DNA of 64,000 nt. Origin: Kalmusia sp. IMI 367209 (Eukaryota > Ascomycota > Dothideomycetes > Pleosporales > Didymosphaeriaceae). The stretch covers positions 434,001 through 498,000 of the forward strand of contig JAPEUQ010000021.1 in the NCBI GenBank assembly GCA_027946365.1, written 5' to 3'. Positions 1 through 8,722 of the stretch are shown here, one piece after another (position 1 is the first letter of the stretch; each line of letters starts with the position of its first letter). The notes under the pieces are model-generated. The model saw nothing but the letters and a program-made list of their open reading frames with translations, was not told where the DNA came from and did not search any database. The position numbers and the translations under genes were made by a program.

Positions 1-1316
1 GCCATTGCCCTTTGCACGCTTCTTCAGTTGCGCAAAAGGGCGGTTGTTGCATTGTTCAGCCGTCAGTGGGCAATTAGTCTCATCGCACTCGTAGGCCATG
101 ATGCGATTATGGCAGGTCTCCCCGCAACCATCCTCAGGTTCACAAGAGCACTGCGACGCGTCATCATGTTTCTCACGCTTCCACAGCGCGGACGCATCAC
201 CAATGAAGCGGTCTGGTGTATGTTAAAATCGTTCATAAAATGATGCGGGGTAAACTCACTCTTGTTGAGTTTAGTCCAATTATCGACCTTGACCTTGCGC
301 GGGAGAGGGTTGAAAACCTCATATGGCAGTTTGAAGTTACGATAGACAGTGCGCGGATCACTCTGCAGCTGTTTCTCAGTTGCAAACAGGGGAAGTGGTA
401 GAGCCTTATTCTCCTTTGCTTGGCGCGACTTCGCCCGTACTCGATTCCGGCTCTCGGTGAACCGCGCGTCGAACCCGCGTTCCTGGCCTACATACAGGCC
501 TTGTTTGAGCCACTCTTTATTTTTGGGCTTGATATACTCCTTCTCCTCTTCCTCCTCATCCTCGTCAGAATCGGCTTCACGTGCAGTCCGTGACCGCTTA
601 GTAGGTGCGGCGGCGGCTGTCTGTAGAGACGAGCGCAATCGCGAATCCGAGGCGCTGCGCTTGAGCGCGTTCTGTACCAAGCCTTTGCCTCCTGATAATG
701 TATTCGCAACAGCCTCGCCTAAACCACTGAAGTTGCCCAACGCTACGCGTCGGAGGTCGTTGACGCGCGACGACGTGCGCCGTTGCGCCGCCTGCGCCGT
801 CTCGGTGGCAAGCTGTTGCTCAGCTGGGTCTTCAACGTCGGCGGATTCGGACTTTGTCCTTCGCCTCATGGTCCGCTTCTTCGGAGGGGTAGAGTTTGCC
901 TTGATGACCTCTTGAATATCGCCGTGCACAACATTATTGTGATGTTTCTCCAGGTACTTCGTCGGCGTGTGAATGGCCGTTCCCGCGAGAATCTGCACGT
1001 TGTATGTGACGACGGACTTGCGCGAGTTGCGTACCGCTCGCCGTGGCTCACTGTCGGGAGCAGCAGGTGCTGACTGCGGCGCCGAAGGTGTTTCCGGGCG
1101 CGCCTGGGGAGTGGATACCTCCTCACGCGTCTCTATAATTTCCATCTTGCTCACCTCCGATAGTATGCTTGCCTCATCACCGAGACTCGTGGGTGGTGTG
1201 GAAGTCGGCGGCGACGCGGTCGAGGAGCTGCGCGAGCCGAGCTCCTTCCCCGCGTGTGCCGTGATAATCGAAAGAAGGGAGGCGGTCGACGTCGGCGAGG
1301 CGTCTCGGTCCGCCAT
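1..1316 (-). CDS. ash1: Ash1-type SET-domain histone methyltransferase (3' end cut by window)
   Basis: Likely a nuclear histone H3 lysine-36 methyltransferase of the Ash1 family. Two exons are visible: 260-1316 and 1-212, joined across a 47-nt intron (213-259; GTGAGT donor, CCAG acceptor), which gives the family-like junction KLNKNRFIGDAS. The N-terminal ~350 residues are low-complexity and basic/acidic (Ser/Thr/Pro-rich, with an EEEEEE-type acidic patch) but contain the conserved stretch VVTYNVQILAGTAIHTPTKY. After the intron comes a cysteine-rich AWS (pre-SET zinc) domain with CSCEP, GCGETCHNR, ECDETNCP and EQCNNRPFAQL; the SET domain itself lies beyond base 1. The start at 1316 (MADRDASPTST) is the first Met giving family-like sequence; the same frame stays open to about 1775, so a longer N-terminus is possible. 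The Ash1 assignment rests on the AWS region and NWTKLNKNRF; another K36 methyltransferase (Set2) is less likely. Confidence 0.82.
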
Positions 1317-1945
1317 GCTAAGCGCGTGCGACGTGTGTCGGGGGGGAGTGGTTGAGGGAGAGGCGCGTGAGAGCGTGGAGGTCTGGATTTGGGCGGGCGG
1401 ATCGCTCCAGGCACGCTCGGAACACTGCGACAGTGTCGCCGCGTCGAGCAAGCAGCGGCGCTGAGAGGCAGCAGAACCGTCGGGCAAAGCGATGCACCGC
1501 GAATTGGACGTGCCCGTACCCGGCAGCGATATCCCGTCTGCAAGAGGGAGGTCGTGGAGCAGCTTGGGGGTAGATGTGGTAAAGTAAACAACCGCGCTAG
1601 TAGTCATCCTGGACCAACCAATAATGTGTGCTATGCCTAATCTGCTTGTACAACCGCCCTCGTATCCCGCTCTCATTATGGCGAGATTTATGACGGGCTG
1701 CGTGGAAAGGACGCCGTCGCAAATATCATGATTCATTCGTTCGCATCCGTCTACAATACAGTGGTCGCCCAACACTTCTCCTTTCCGTACACTGCATCCA
1801 CCGATTCATTTGTTCTACATTCGAAGCAAACACTGAGCGCTTGCACGGGCTACATACATGCACGAAGGCATTAGATAAGTGATTACAATTATGTGTATCT
1901 GGGAGCTCGAATTGGCTAAAATTGCAGACTGCGTACAATCGCTGC
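1317..1945. other. Intergenic: 5' region of ash1-like gene and 3' region of erf2
   Basis: This stretch separates the start of the methyltransferase gene from the stop codon of the palmitoyltransferase gene, both on the minus strand. The methyltransferase frame continues open up to about 1775 with Ser/Thr/Pro-rich translation. I read that as leader sequence rather than protein, but an upstream in-frame start cannot be excluded. No repeat or RNA gene was seen. Confidence 0.4.
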
Positions 1946-4044
1946 CTACACTGCATGCGAACCAGCTTCATTACGCGATGCTCTGCTAGCCGGGCCCTGG
2001 AAGCCCTGTGCTGTAGTACGAACATCCTGCATTTCCAGGCCGCCACCTTGCTGCTCGGCTGACAGAGGTGCTGTGCGCTTACCCCTGCGTGGGCCAAACC
2101 TCTGATCGCCCTCCTCATATTTTCGCTTGAAATGCAGGTAGGTCGGAGGTTTTGGTCGCTGCAGTACCACCATTAGATTCTTGATGATGTTGCCCTGTGT
2201 GAAAGGACGGTGCCGGTCTTTCTTGATAAATTTGTGCGAGTTAAGATATTCGCGTGTGGTTTCTCCTCGACCCATCAAGAACAGGTGATAGAGACCTAGA
2301 CTTAATGGATAAGGTGTGCCCAGGACAGTATAGATGCACATGGCAAAGGGAACACGCCACTTGTCGATTGCTCCCCCAAATGATGCATTGTTTTGAGAAC
2401 GCCATTGCAAGATGTGTACCAGACTTGCAGCCAAAAGGTAGACGCCAAGTAGGGTTGCAGAAGTGACGAACGTGAAGAAATACCGATAATTGCGTCGGCC
2501 AATGCAGTTGTTCAGCCAAACACAATGATGATCCTGTGTCTCGACACAGTTGTCGCACACCCGGCAATGGTGAGCGCGCGGCGGCCTCCAAATGTTGCAG
2601 CTTTTGCAATATTTGGTAGGAACCTCCATGGCGGCGTTGGTACCAGTCGCGGATACGACCATGGCCCATTCAGTAGTGGGAGGGCCAATGCTAAGCGGGT
2701 CCTCATTAGGATTAGGTGGGGGAAATGGGTGCAGATTGCGGGGGAGTATCTATGAAGGTTAATGGAAACTCATGATGCATACGGGATATGGCTTACCCCA
2801 GGATCTGAAGCCGTGGCATGAACGAATGAAGAAATACAAATCAAGAATAGGTAGGCGAAGATGATGGGTATCGAAGGAGAAACATGAAGCCAGAGCCATG
2901 GTGCTCTGTAGCATTGTTAGTGAAAGAGCCTCGTTGCACAGCGTACAGGGGACACATACGAAAAGCCAAAAAAGAGGCCAGAAGGAATCACGATTAAGAG
3001 TCCCGTCGCAATGTTCACAGGCCGGTCGCGAGTGTTCTGTAGACGTCCTCCCCAGCAAAAAGCAGTGTTACCGGAAAAGTACTGATAGTTCTTGCCCAGT
3101 TCCTTCTTCACGGTTTCTTTGACAGGTTCTTTCCGTGCCATGCGTGGTGAGGATTCTGCGGACGCGAGCTTCTCGTGTCCTGTCTGCGGGCGCATCTGCG
3201 AGGGCCTACCTTCACGGCTCGGAAGTACGAAGCTGGATTTGAACGAGCGGGGCGATTTGCTGGGCGTGGGCAGCTTGCCGGAGTCGGCCTTGAGGGATTT
3301 GGAAAGGTCGAGATGCTGAGGCTTGGGTCGATGAAGGGGGGTGATGCTTTCGCCGCGGCTCCGCACTGTCTCAGCACCCGTGGGGGTGGTGTTTGCTGTG
3401 GTGCGGTCGGGCAAGTCTCGATCGGTTATGTCGGTGCCGCGCGACGGTGGAGGCTGGTCGTGGTCGTGGTGGAGGCCAAGCGGCTGTTGACCGCGGATTG
3501 TTGGGTTGGAGCCGATGCTCTGGCGGTAGGGGTTGCCTCCAAAGTCGTTCGTGCCTTCCGAGTGGAGCGAGCTGTGGCCGAGGAGGGACGTCGGGCGCTG
3601 GTTGCGCTGCTGCTGTAGGCGCTGCGAGCTCATCGGGCGGAAGAAGCCATGCGCGGCCAGCGGGACGTGAGTCCTGCTCGCCGAAGTCGTCGGCCGGCTC
3701 TGTGTCCCCATGCTCCCGGCCACGCTGGCTGTCCCTGTGCCGTTCTGCATGCCTCCGCCTCTGCGCGATGGAGGCGCCTGGGACCATCTTCGGTTGCCTC
3801 CGGATTGTGCGGTCGCGATGGATGAAGGTCGAGAGGGTGGAAGCCCGGCCTCTCCCGTAGGCCCCGTCATGCCCAACACACGGCTGCCGGTCGAGTTGCG
3901 GTTCTGCGAGGTGGGTGAGGGTGCGCCGGCGGTCGTCTGGTCGTCGTCGGGATTCGCAGGGTCGCGCGCGGGTTGGTCATCTTGTGTGACCATGGCGGGA
4001 TTCGAGTATCTATGGGATGCGGGTGGATCCCCACTTGTCGTCAT
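1946..4044 (-). CDS. erf2: DHHC palmitoyltransferase, Erf2-like
   Basis: Endoplasmic-reticulum protein S-acyltransferase; Erf2 with Erf4 palmitoylates Ras proteins in yeast (family knowledge). Three exons: 2960-4044, 2797-2905 and 1946-2749, with introns of 54 and 47 nt (GTATGT and GTAAGC donors; ACAG and ATAG acceptors), giving 665 residues. The first ~310 residues are disordered and Ser/Pro/Gln-rich. Then comes the family signature NYQYFSGNTAFCWGGRLQ, a pair of membrane segments (GLLIVIPSGLFFGFS; IPIIFAYLFLICIS), the zinc-binding Cys-rich domain with KYCKSCNIWRPPRAHHCRVC, and the catalytic tetrad in ETQDHHCVWLNNCIGRRNYR. Two more membrane segments follow, then a short acidic/basic tail. It is transcribed toward the ash1-like gene and away from the small mitochondrial gene. 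The Met at 4044 is the first in frame; a later one (MVTQDD) is possible. Confidence 0.92.
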
Positions 4045-4585
4045 GACGAAGGTGAGGCGCCTGGAGTCTCAAGGAAATTCTTCAACAGCAGCGGCATGAC
4101 ACTGGGACGGCTAGGGGCATGTCCTGGGATGTTTCGAAACTTTGAGACCTGGACTAGGCGGGAGTGAAGCGTGCGAAAAGCAAGCACCTGCAGAAGCGAA
4201 CGGCAAAAGTCAAGTGTGATCAAAGGAGCGCGAGAAGGGCAGCACGGCAGCGCGTGTGCAGAGGAAGAGCTGAAGCGAATGCTGCTGGCAACAAGCCGGC
4301 CGGCGTGCAGCGCGTCCTGTGGATGGCTATATGAGGATGTTTAAAAGGGGCGCGCGACTCGCGACAGTTGATGCGCATGGTTCCTGGGATGCAGCCCGCG
4401 ATGGCGACCTAGCCGCATGCATGCTAGCGCGCCAGCCTTTTGCTCCGACGCAACAGCGAGTGCCTGATTACATACGCGCCTTGGCCCACAGCTGCATCGA
4501 ACCACCGCAAGCTTCCTCCGCAACGTCACACCCTCACCACCGAACACTCTCCACTCCAACCCCGCAACCCTCAATTGCGCCCAAA
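4045..4585. promoter_or_regulatory. Divergent intergenic promoter region, erf2 / mitochondrial protein gene
   Basis: The 540 bp lie between two genes transcribed away from each other, so both promoters must be here. The last ~100 bp before the plus-strand gene are pyrimidine- and C/A-rich (CACCCTCACCACCGAACAC-like), as in fungal leaders. No convincing TATA box or named operator was recognised. Confidence 0.4.
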
Positions 4586-5322
4586 ATGTCGAGCATCATC
4601 GGACGCACCGCCTTCCGCGCCGCCCCGCGCCTCCGCCCGACCCAGGTCCCCCGCCGATGGAACAGCGCCAGCGCTGGAGCCGAAGAGAGGAAGGCCGGCA
4701 AGGAAGCCCTCAAGGCCGGAGCGAAGCGCGATCCTGAGCTCTACGTACGTCTGAATTCCCGATTCTGACCTGGCCCGAGAGGAATAGCACAATTGGAGAG
4801 CTTCAATGGACAGACGACACCCTACATGCCGAAGCTTTTCTGTGGTGTGACACGGCCTGAGGCACTTGCAGCATTGACACCGTGCAGAGCTGTAGCTAAC
4901 ATCGGCGTGCAGGTCCTTCTCGCTATCATGAGCGGCATCTTCGGTGTTGCGGGATGGCACTTCTGTAAGGAAACCCCCAGGCCTACATATACCTCGGCCA
5001 AATCCTTGACCCCGGACATCGCTCACAATTGCAGCTCGATCACCCACCAGCGCCTCTTCCGAACGAAATGTGGCCCAGGCAGCCAACAGCAAGCCGTGGG
5101 AGGAGGGTGGCGGCGAGGGCAAGTACCAGTACCACCCCGGCGGTGACACCAGCGCCCCCAAAAAGGACGCCCCTTCAGCATTGAACACGGTCATCATCCC
5201 CAACGTGACCCTCCCCAAGGTATATAATGCCCTACTTTCCGAGATATCTCAAGAGCATAGCTAATTTGTTTTTTCAGGAACTCCACGACGCATACAACAA
5301 GTGGGGCAAGGATGGCTACTAG
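4586..5322 (+). CDS. Small conserved mitochondrial membrane protein, function unknown
   Basis: Four exons: 4586-4744, 4913-4964, 5035-5219 and 5278-5322, encoding 146 residues. The introns (168, 70 and 58 nt) have GTACGT, GTAAGG and GTATAT donors, and all three phases agree. The N-terminus is basic, hydroxylated and Arg-rich (MSSIIGRTAFRAAPRLRPTQ ... RRWNSASA), typical of a mitochondrial presequence. A short hydrophobic segment follows (VLLAIMSGIFGVAGWHF, about residues 54-70), then a soluble tail with YQYHPGGD, NTVIIPNVTLPKELHDAYNKWGKDGY-type features and aromatic/charged C-terminus. The pattern of one membrane span and a short intermembrane- or matrix-side tail resembles small accessory subunits of respiratory complexes, but I do not recognise the subunit and make no assignment. 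The start is the first ATG after a C/A-rich leader (CCCAAAATG). Confidence 0.8.
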
Positions 5323-5648
5323 ACCGCCTGTGTTCAATGTCCGTTTCTTTGAGTCACTAGACAGTGCACATCCACCCGACAACCTTGCCTTTCCTTGCTG
5401 CGATGGCTTCGCACCCTGTAGATAAGCTCAACCAGGCTGTACCGAGTAGAAGAATTGAGTATTTGCATATGTTTTTGGTTATCTATTGATGTCTTTCCAC
5501 TCATACCATGCCTCGAGGCCAGCTACCGTAACTAAATATCTTGCGATTCCCATCCTTCTATTTGAAACATCCTTTGTTGATGCTAATATGAAGGGTATTA
5601 TGCTAAACGCCGCCAATGCAAAGAGACAAAAGGAAAGTCGAACCCGGT
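5323..5648. other. Intergenic between convergent 3' ends
   Basis: This 325-bp stretch lies between the stop codons of the small mitochondrial protein (plus) and the GPI wall protein (minus), so it holds both 3' untranslated regions. Moderately AT-rich; no ORF, repeat or RNA gene is convincing. Confidence 0.5.
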
Positions 5649-6320
5649 CTAAATCCACAAGACTACCATCCCTACGAGCATCGTAGCACCAACGTTCCAT
5701 CTGGAGACTTCGAAGCCGGCATCCCTCGTCGCCCCCGATGTAAACAGCGGCTCTTCTGGCTTCGTCGGGCTCGGCTCTCCCACTGGAGGCGCAGGCGGCG
5801 TGAGCGCACCACTGGGTGCAGGCGTAAGCGCCACCTCTGCGCTCGTTTCCACCGCCTCAGATGACGTCGTAGTCTCTGGTCCCAACTCAAAGTTTGACGC
5901 ACTCGAATTTGTCACTCCCGGCGTCGTCGTAGGCACCAGTGGTGGCGCGTGATATGTTGCATTCGTGCCGTTGGTATACGGCGCGTAGCCTGTGCCGCTC
6001 GGTATGCCGGTACCGCCTGAGGGTGGATAAAGTGTGGATGTTATTGTGGTGTTGTGGCATGTATGTGCAGGGCTGGGGGTCGAAGTCGGGTAGACCGTTA
6101 TTGTGGTTGTGGTGTTTGTGCAGGTGCGTGATGAGGATGAAGTCCGTGGGTAGAGTGGTGTTGGAGTCGATATCGCAGGTGGACTTGTAGTGGGTGGTTG
6201 GTATCCGTAGCCGTATCCATCGGTCGTTGTGGATGAGGAATTGGAGTTGCAGTTGCAGTGCGCTGATGCGCTTCCTAATAGGAGGGCGCTGAGAGAAAAG
6301 AAGATGGTGAGTGGTGCCAT
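5649..6320 (-). CDS. Secreted Ser/Thr-rich, probably GPI-anchored cell-wall protein
   Basis: A single-exon gene of 223 residues. It starts with a clear signal peptide (MAPLTIFFSLSALLLGSASA, cleavage expected after ASA). The body is dominated by Ser, Thr, Pro and Tyr with several N-glycosylation sequons (NSS, NTT, NGT, NAT), and ends in a short hydrophobic tail (VGATMLVGMVVLWI) preceded by small residues, as expected for GPI attachment. No catalytic domain is visible. The first half has repeated TTT/TST blocks with TVYPTSTPSP and TSTLYPPSGG, suggesting internal duplication of an O-glycosylated linker. The start at 6320 is chosen because the signal peptide begins there; the frame is open further upstream to 6623, but that part (Cys/Trp-rich, basic) looks unlike secreted protein. 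Its function is probably structural or adhesive at the wall (inference). Confidence 0.8.
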   Translation of the reverse strand: MAPLTIFFSLSALLLGSASAHCNCNSNSSSTTTDGYGYGYQPPTTSPPAISTPTPLYPRTSSSSRTCTNTTTTITVYPTSTPSPAHTCHNTTITSTLYPPSGGTGIPSGTGYAPYTNGTNATYHAPPLVPTTTPGVTNSSASNFELGPETTTSSEAVETSAEVALTPAPSGALTPPAPPVGEPSPTKPEEPLFTSGATRDAGFEVSRWNVGATMLVGMVVLWI

Positions 6321-7211
6321 CGTGTTTGTATCCCACCCGCTATAATGATCTTTCGCAGTAGATGGGACCAGAAGAGAAAGCTCCGCGCCGGTAGTCCAAG
6401 GAAATCCAGATAGACGAGTATGCAAGACAGTCTGCTTGGGAAGAAAGAGAAACGAAACAACAGCACATCCGTCCAACAAAAGGCAACACGACCCGCATCG
6501 CCACACAGTACAACCATCCGCCTTCTCAATGCACACTCCGTGTTTCGCATCACATACCCGTCGCAAACTCTCCGTAGCGCCTGCACAGCGCCACAGACAC
6601 AGTCCGAAAATAATCGCCGCCATTTCTTACAGGTGTCCGAGAATTGCCGTTTCGGGCCTAGGAGGGCTGTGTTGGGTTAGGACGCGTGCTTATTTTGGCT
6701 GTGGTTGGTGGTGGTGTGCAGGGGTGTGGGATGTGGGCTGGGGCTGAGCCTCATATGGTGGGTTGGGTGGGATGGGGAATATGACGTGGGAGTTTCGAGG
6801 TGTGGGTAAGATACATAGGTATGTATGGCTAGCTTTTAGTGATATCATGGAAAAGACGTTGTGTATGCAATGATAATCGAGCCTCAATTTCCACTCCAGT
6901 GTGAATGTGCATATGTGCCCAAAGTAACACATGACAAAACGCAGCATTGCCCTTCAAACTCGATTGCGCATGGAACCAACAGTCTAAGCTTTTTGCGCCC
7001 ACTCCGAAATTCAAACAAGCATTTCCCCACCATCCAAGACAACTCCAAGTCCGAACCATAGCTTCTCCTACCCTCATCTTCGCGTGTTCGGCTCTTTGCC
7101 TCCCGAGACCACCTCGGCCACGGTTTACGCCAGTTTGAAACTCCGTTTCGCACGTCGCTCCACCCATTCGTCCACTCGTTTCCTTCACGTGCACGCTCGC
7201 TGAGGCCGTGT
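6321..7211. other. Intergenic, promoter side of the GPI protein gene
   Basis: This is upstream of the GPI protein gene and downstream of the 75-residue ORF, both minus strand. It contains a G/T-rich tract around 6690-6810 (TGGTTGGTGGTGGTGTGC type). Open frames on both strands have no family resemblance and no sensible start context, so nothing further is annotated. Confidence 0.4.
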
Positions 7212-7439
7212 CTAACGGGCCTTATTGTCCGGTCCGCTGCCGATCGCTGCTTGATTGACTTTGTTCTTGTTCTGAATTTGCGTACCTGCCAGCTGGCCGG
7301 AAGTTCTTGCGAGATGCGAGGTGGAGGAAGTGGCATTCGGAGAACGGGAGGTGTGATGTGTGGCTGCGATGCCTTCGTGCAGAGTGTAAAAGAGGGTTTC
7401 GAGACCACGGGTGAGGTCGCGGGTATAGGGGGGCTGCAT
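7212..7439 (-). CDS. Small hypothetical protein, 75 residues
   Basis: A short open frame starting MQPPYTRDLTRGLETLFYTL and ending GSGPDNKAR-stop. I do not recognise a family. Support is indirect. The leader just upstream is A/C-rich with CACTCCTGAACA before the ATG, as in expressed fungal genes. The composition is ordinary (Thr/Ser/Asn/Gln-rich C-terminal half, one amphipathic segment near residues 8-25). A 14-bp element shared with the repeats upstream of the tandem-repeat gene at 8233-8427 lies about 100 bp upstream (7535-7548). There is no signal peptide or membrane span. A GTACGC inside the frame near codon 53 could be a splice donor, which would change the C-terminus. The other overlapping frame on this strand (6884-7594) is longer but starts in low-quality sequence. 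Confidence 0.4.
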   Translation of the reverse strand: MQPPYTRDLTRGLETLFYTLHEGIAATHHTSRSPNATSSTSHLARTSGQLAGTQIQNKNKVNQAAIGSGPDNKAR

Positions 7440-7534
7440 TGTTCAGGAGTGTTGTGTTTCTGATAGTAATGGTGTGTGTAGGACGTGTTGGGTGTGGGAA
7501 GGGGACCGGAGGGCGTATTGATATGTGGTATAGA

Positions 7535-7548
7535 GAACAATACTAAGG
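7535..7548 (-). promoter_or_regulatory. 14-bp element containing ATTGTT (HMG-box-like site)
   Basis: On the minus strand this reads CCTTAGTATTGTTC, followed by TC, so the core is TATTGTTCTC. It is identical over 14 bases to the repeat unit at 8679-8692 (plus strand). The core ATTGTT is the recognised site of SRY/SOX/Rox1-type HMG-box proteins. It lies 96-109 bp upstream of the 75-residue ORF. Regulatory function is an inference from the exact repetition and position. Confidence 0.4.
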
Positions 7549-7988
7549 AGTGAACAAAGCATAGGTGGCTTAAAATCACGATATAGCAACGCAAATGAGA
7601 TAGTTGCTGCGTCTAAAGCTTCTAATGATAGAGAATACGCGGAGGGTGGCCAGAAGAAGACCGAGACAAAGACGTGAACATGCACTAACTTGGATTACCA
7701 CGAAGGACATCACATCACAAATGCGAGAACAGATTATTGAACGACTAATAGATTCCGCCCAAGAATCCGAGCAATCCTACTGCTCTACAAAGGGAGTCAA
7801 CTTCTTCACCAGAACTAAGCGACCAACCCAAAATTCGGGTAAGGTATATATTAAATATTTAAAACTACAAAAGCAGACGGATCCCAATAACTAATTCATC
7901 CCCTACAACCCATGCTAACTCCTCCCAAAACCAAAGTCAATCTTGTCGAGGATGGTGTCCGAGGAAGATAGGTATGTTGTTGATGGTG

Positions 7989-8006
7989 GATGATGATGAT
8001 GATGAT
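7989..8006. repeat. GAT trinucleotide microsatellite
   Basis: Six perfect GAT units in intergenic sequence. No coding use is evident on the plus strand; on the minus strand it reads as a His run in an unsupported frame. Confidence 0.9.
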
Positions 8007-8232
8007 GTGAAGGGTCGTCTGCGCGGGTGACATCAAGGTAGGTGAGAGTCGAATTTAGACAAACCACTTGGAAGAAGACCAAGCGCACTGCCGTGCCCCC
8101 ATATAGGTAAAGTGAACTGTGACTGAAGTGAAAGTTTTCGAACGGTAGGTTGGTGTGTCTAGGCCGTGTCCCGGTCAAGGAGCCATTGGGCCGTGCAATG
8201 TCTCCTACCCTCGCTTAGGTGAGCGAAGGTAT

Positions 8233-8420
8233 TTACTGGACGATGCAGTTGGCACCAGGGGTGGCGTTCCTCATGACTGTGCAGTTGGCTCCCGGAGTGG
8301 CGTTCTTCATGACGGTACAGTTGGCTCCCGGGGTAGCATTACGCATGACAGTGCAATTAGCACCAGGAGTAGCGTTGCGCATGACGGTGCAGTTAGCTCC
8401 GGGAGTAGCGTTGCGGGCGT
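8233..8420 (-). repeat. 36-bp tandem repeat, five coding units
   Basis: Five in-frame 36-bp units (the last differs at its end) make up almost the whole coding region. Divergence is confined nearly entirely to codon third positions. The plus-strand frame Q-L-A-P-G-V-A shares these wobble positions, so silent change alone does not fix the strand. Confidence 0.95.
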
Positions 8421-8427
8421 GGACCAT
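8233..8427 (-). CDS. Five-copy tandem-repeat peptide precursor ending in a CaaX box; candidate a-factor-like mating pheromone
   Basis: A 64-residue protein without signal peptide: MVHA, then five units of [R/K]NATPGANCTVM, the last ending NCIVQ-stop. The terminal CIVQ is a valid CaaX farnesylation box and each internal CTVM has the same form. A single basic residue precedes every NATPGANC unit (R, R, R, K, R), suggesting trypsin-like release of an octapeptide ending in Cys. Among the units, all eight codons of NATPGANC vary only at third positions, so the peptide is conserved while the DNA has drifted. The basic column changes at all three codon positions (CGC, CGT, AAG, AGG) yet stays basic, which supports this strand over the opposite open frames. 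The leader is A/C-rich with CAATCAAA before ATG; a TATA-like ATAAATAA lies about 100 bp upstream. Known ascomycete a-factor precursors normally hold one copy; tandem precursors are known for rhodotorucine A. The pheromone role is inferred. Confidence 0.72.
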   Translation of the reverse strand: MVHARNATPGANCTVMRNATPGANCTVMRNATPGANCTVMKNATPGANCTVMRNATPGANCIVQ

Positions 8428-8527
8428 TTTGATTGTTTGGTTGGATGTTTAATGAGTGTTCAACTTGGTTGTAATGATTGTAGATTCTGGTGGGTTGGGG
8501 AAGTTAGGATTGCGTGACTGCAGGGTC

Positions 8528-8535
8528 TTATTTAT
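8528..8535 (-). promoter_or_regulatory. TATA-like element of the tandem-repeat gene
   Basis: Reads ATAAATAA on the minus strand, 101-108 bp upstream of the ATG at 8427. The stretch between it and the ATG is A/C-rich, as expected for a transcribed fungal leader. Confidence 0.4.
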
Positions 8536-8677
8536 GTCTTTAGAACCGCTACAGAGAGGTGAGAGGCGCTTCAATTTGAGGCAAAGATAAGACACAAAGA
8601 GAAAGGAGCTGGCGGTAAAGGGGGCTTATTGCATCGAAGCGTCCTCGTGGTGTTTACTCGTGCGGAGGGGTGGTACG

Positions 8678-8722
8678 CCCTTAGTATTGTTCCCCTTAGT
8701 ATTGTTCCCCTTAGTATTGTTG
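8678..8722 (+). repeat. Three tandem 15-bp repeats, each with ATTGTT
   Basis: Unit CCCTTAGTATTGTTC repeated three times head to tail (8678-8692, 8693-8707, 8708-8722; the third ends in G). Cores ATTGTT at 8686-8691, 8701-8706 and 8716-8721. The array is 251-295 bp upstream of the ATG of the minus-strand pheromone-like gene. ATTGTT/AACAAT is the HMG-box core; fungal MAT1-2-type mating regulators are HMG-box proteins, so a mating-type control array is plausible (inference). Confidence 0.85.

Larger units (their letters stand above)
7440..8232. other. Intergenic with ATTGTT-containing 14-mer and GAT repeat
   Basis: This is the promoter side of the 75-residue ORF and the 3' side of the tandem-repeat pheromone-like gene. 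It contains one minus-strand copy of CCTTAGTATTGTTC (7535-7548) and a perfect GAT microsatellite (7989-8006). AT-rich sequence around 7840-7880 fits a terminator or leader region. No further gene is supported. Confidence 0.5.

Noticed and set aside
1317..1775. Upstream extension of the ash1-like protein to 570 codons
   Set aside because: The extra N-terminal part is low-complexity, GC-driven and begins far upstream of the family-like MADRDASPTST; kept as leader, though not disproved.
6884..7594. 236-codon minus-strand frame
   Set aside because: Overlaps the smaller 75-codon frame in another phase, starts in promoter-like sequence and its composition looks like shadow translation.
8233..8427. 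Reading the repeat protein as a Kex2-processed secreted peptide (alpha-factor or ustiloxin-type precursor)
   Set aside because: There is no signal peptide and no dibasic Kex2 sites, only single basic residues, and the C-terminus is a CaaX box, which fits the a-factor type better.
8155..8517. Plus-strand frames across the 36-bp repeat (QLAPGVA repeats, and a 120-codon frame)
   Set aside because: The antisense Q-L-A-P-G-V-A frame shares wobble positions with the minus frame, so it also looks silent. However, it loses the conserved basic column (turning into F/L and R/L changes), has no CaaX end and has poor start context.
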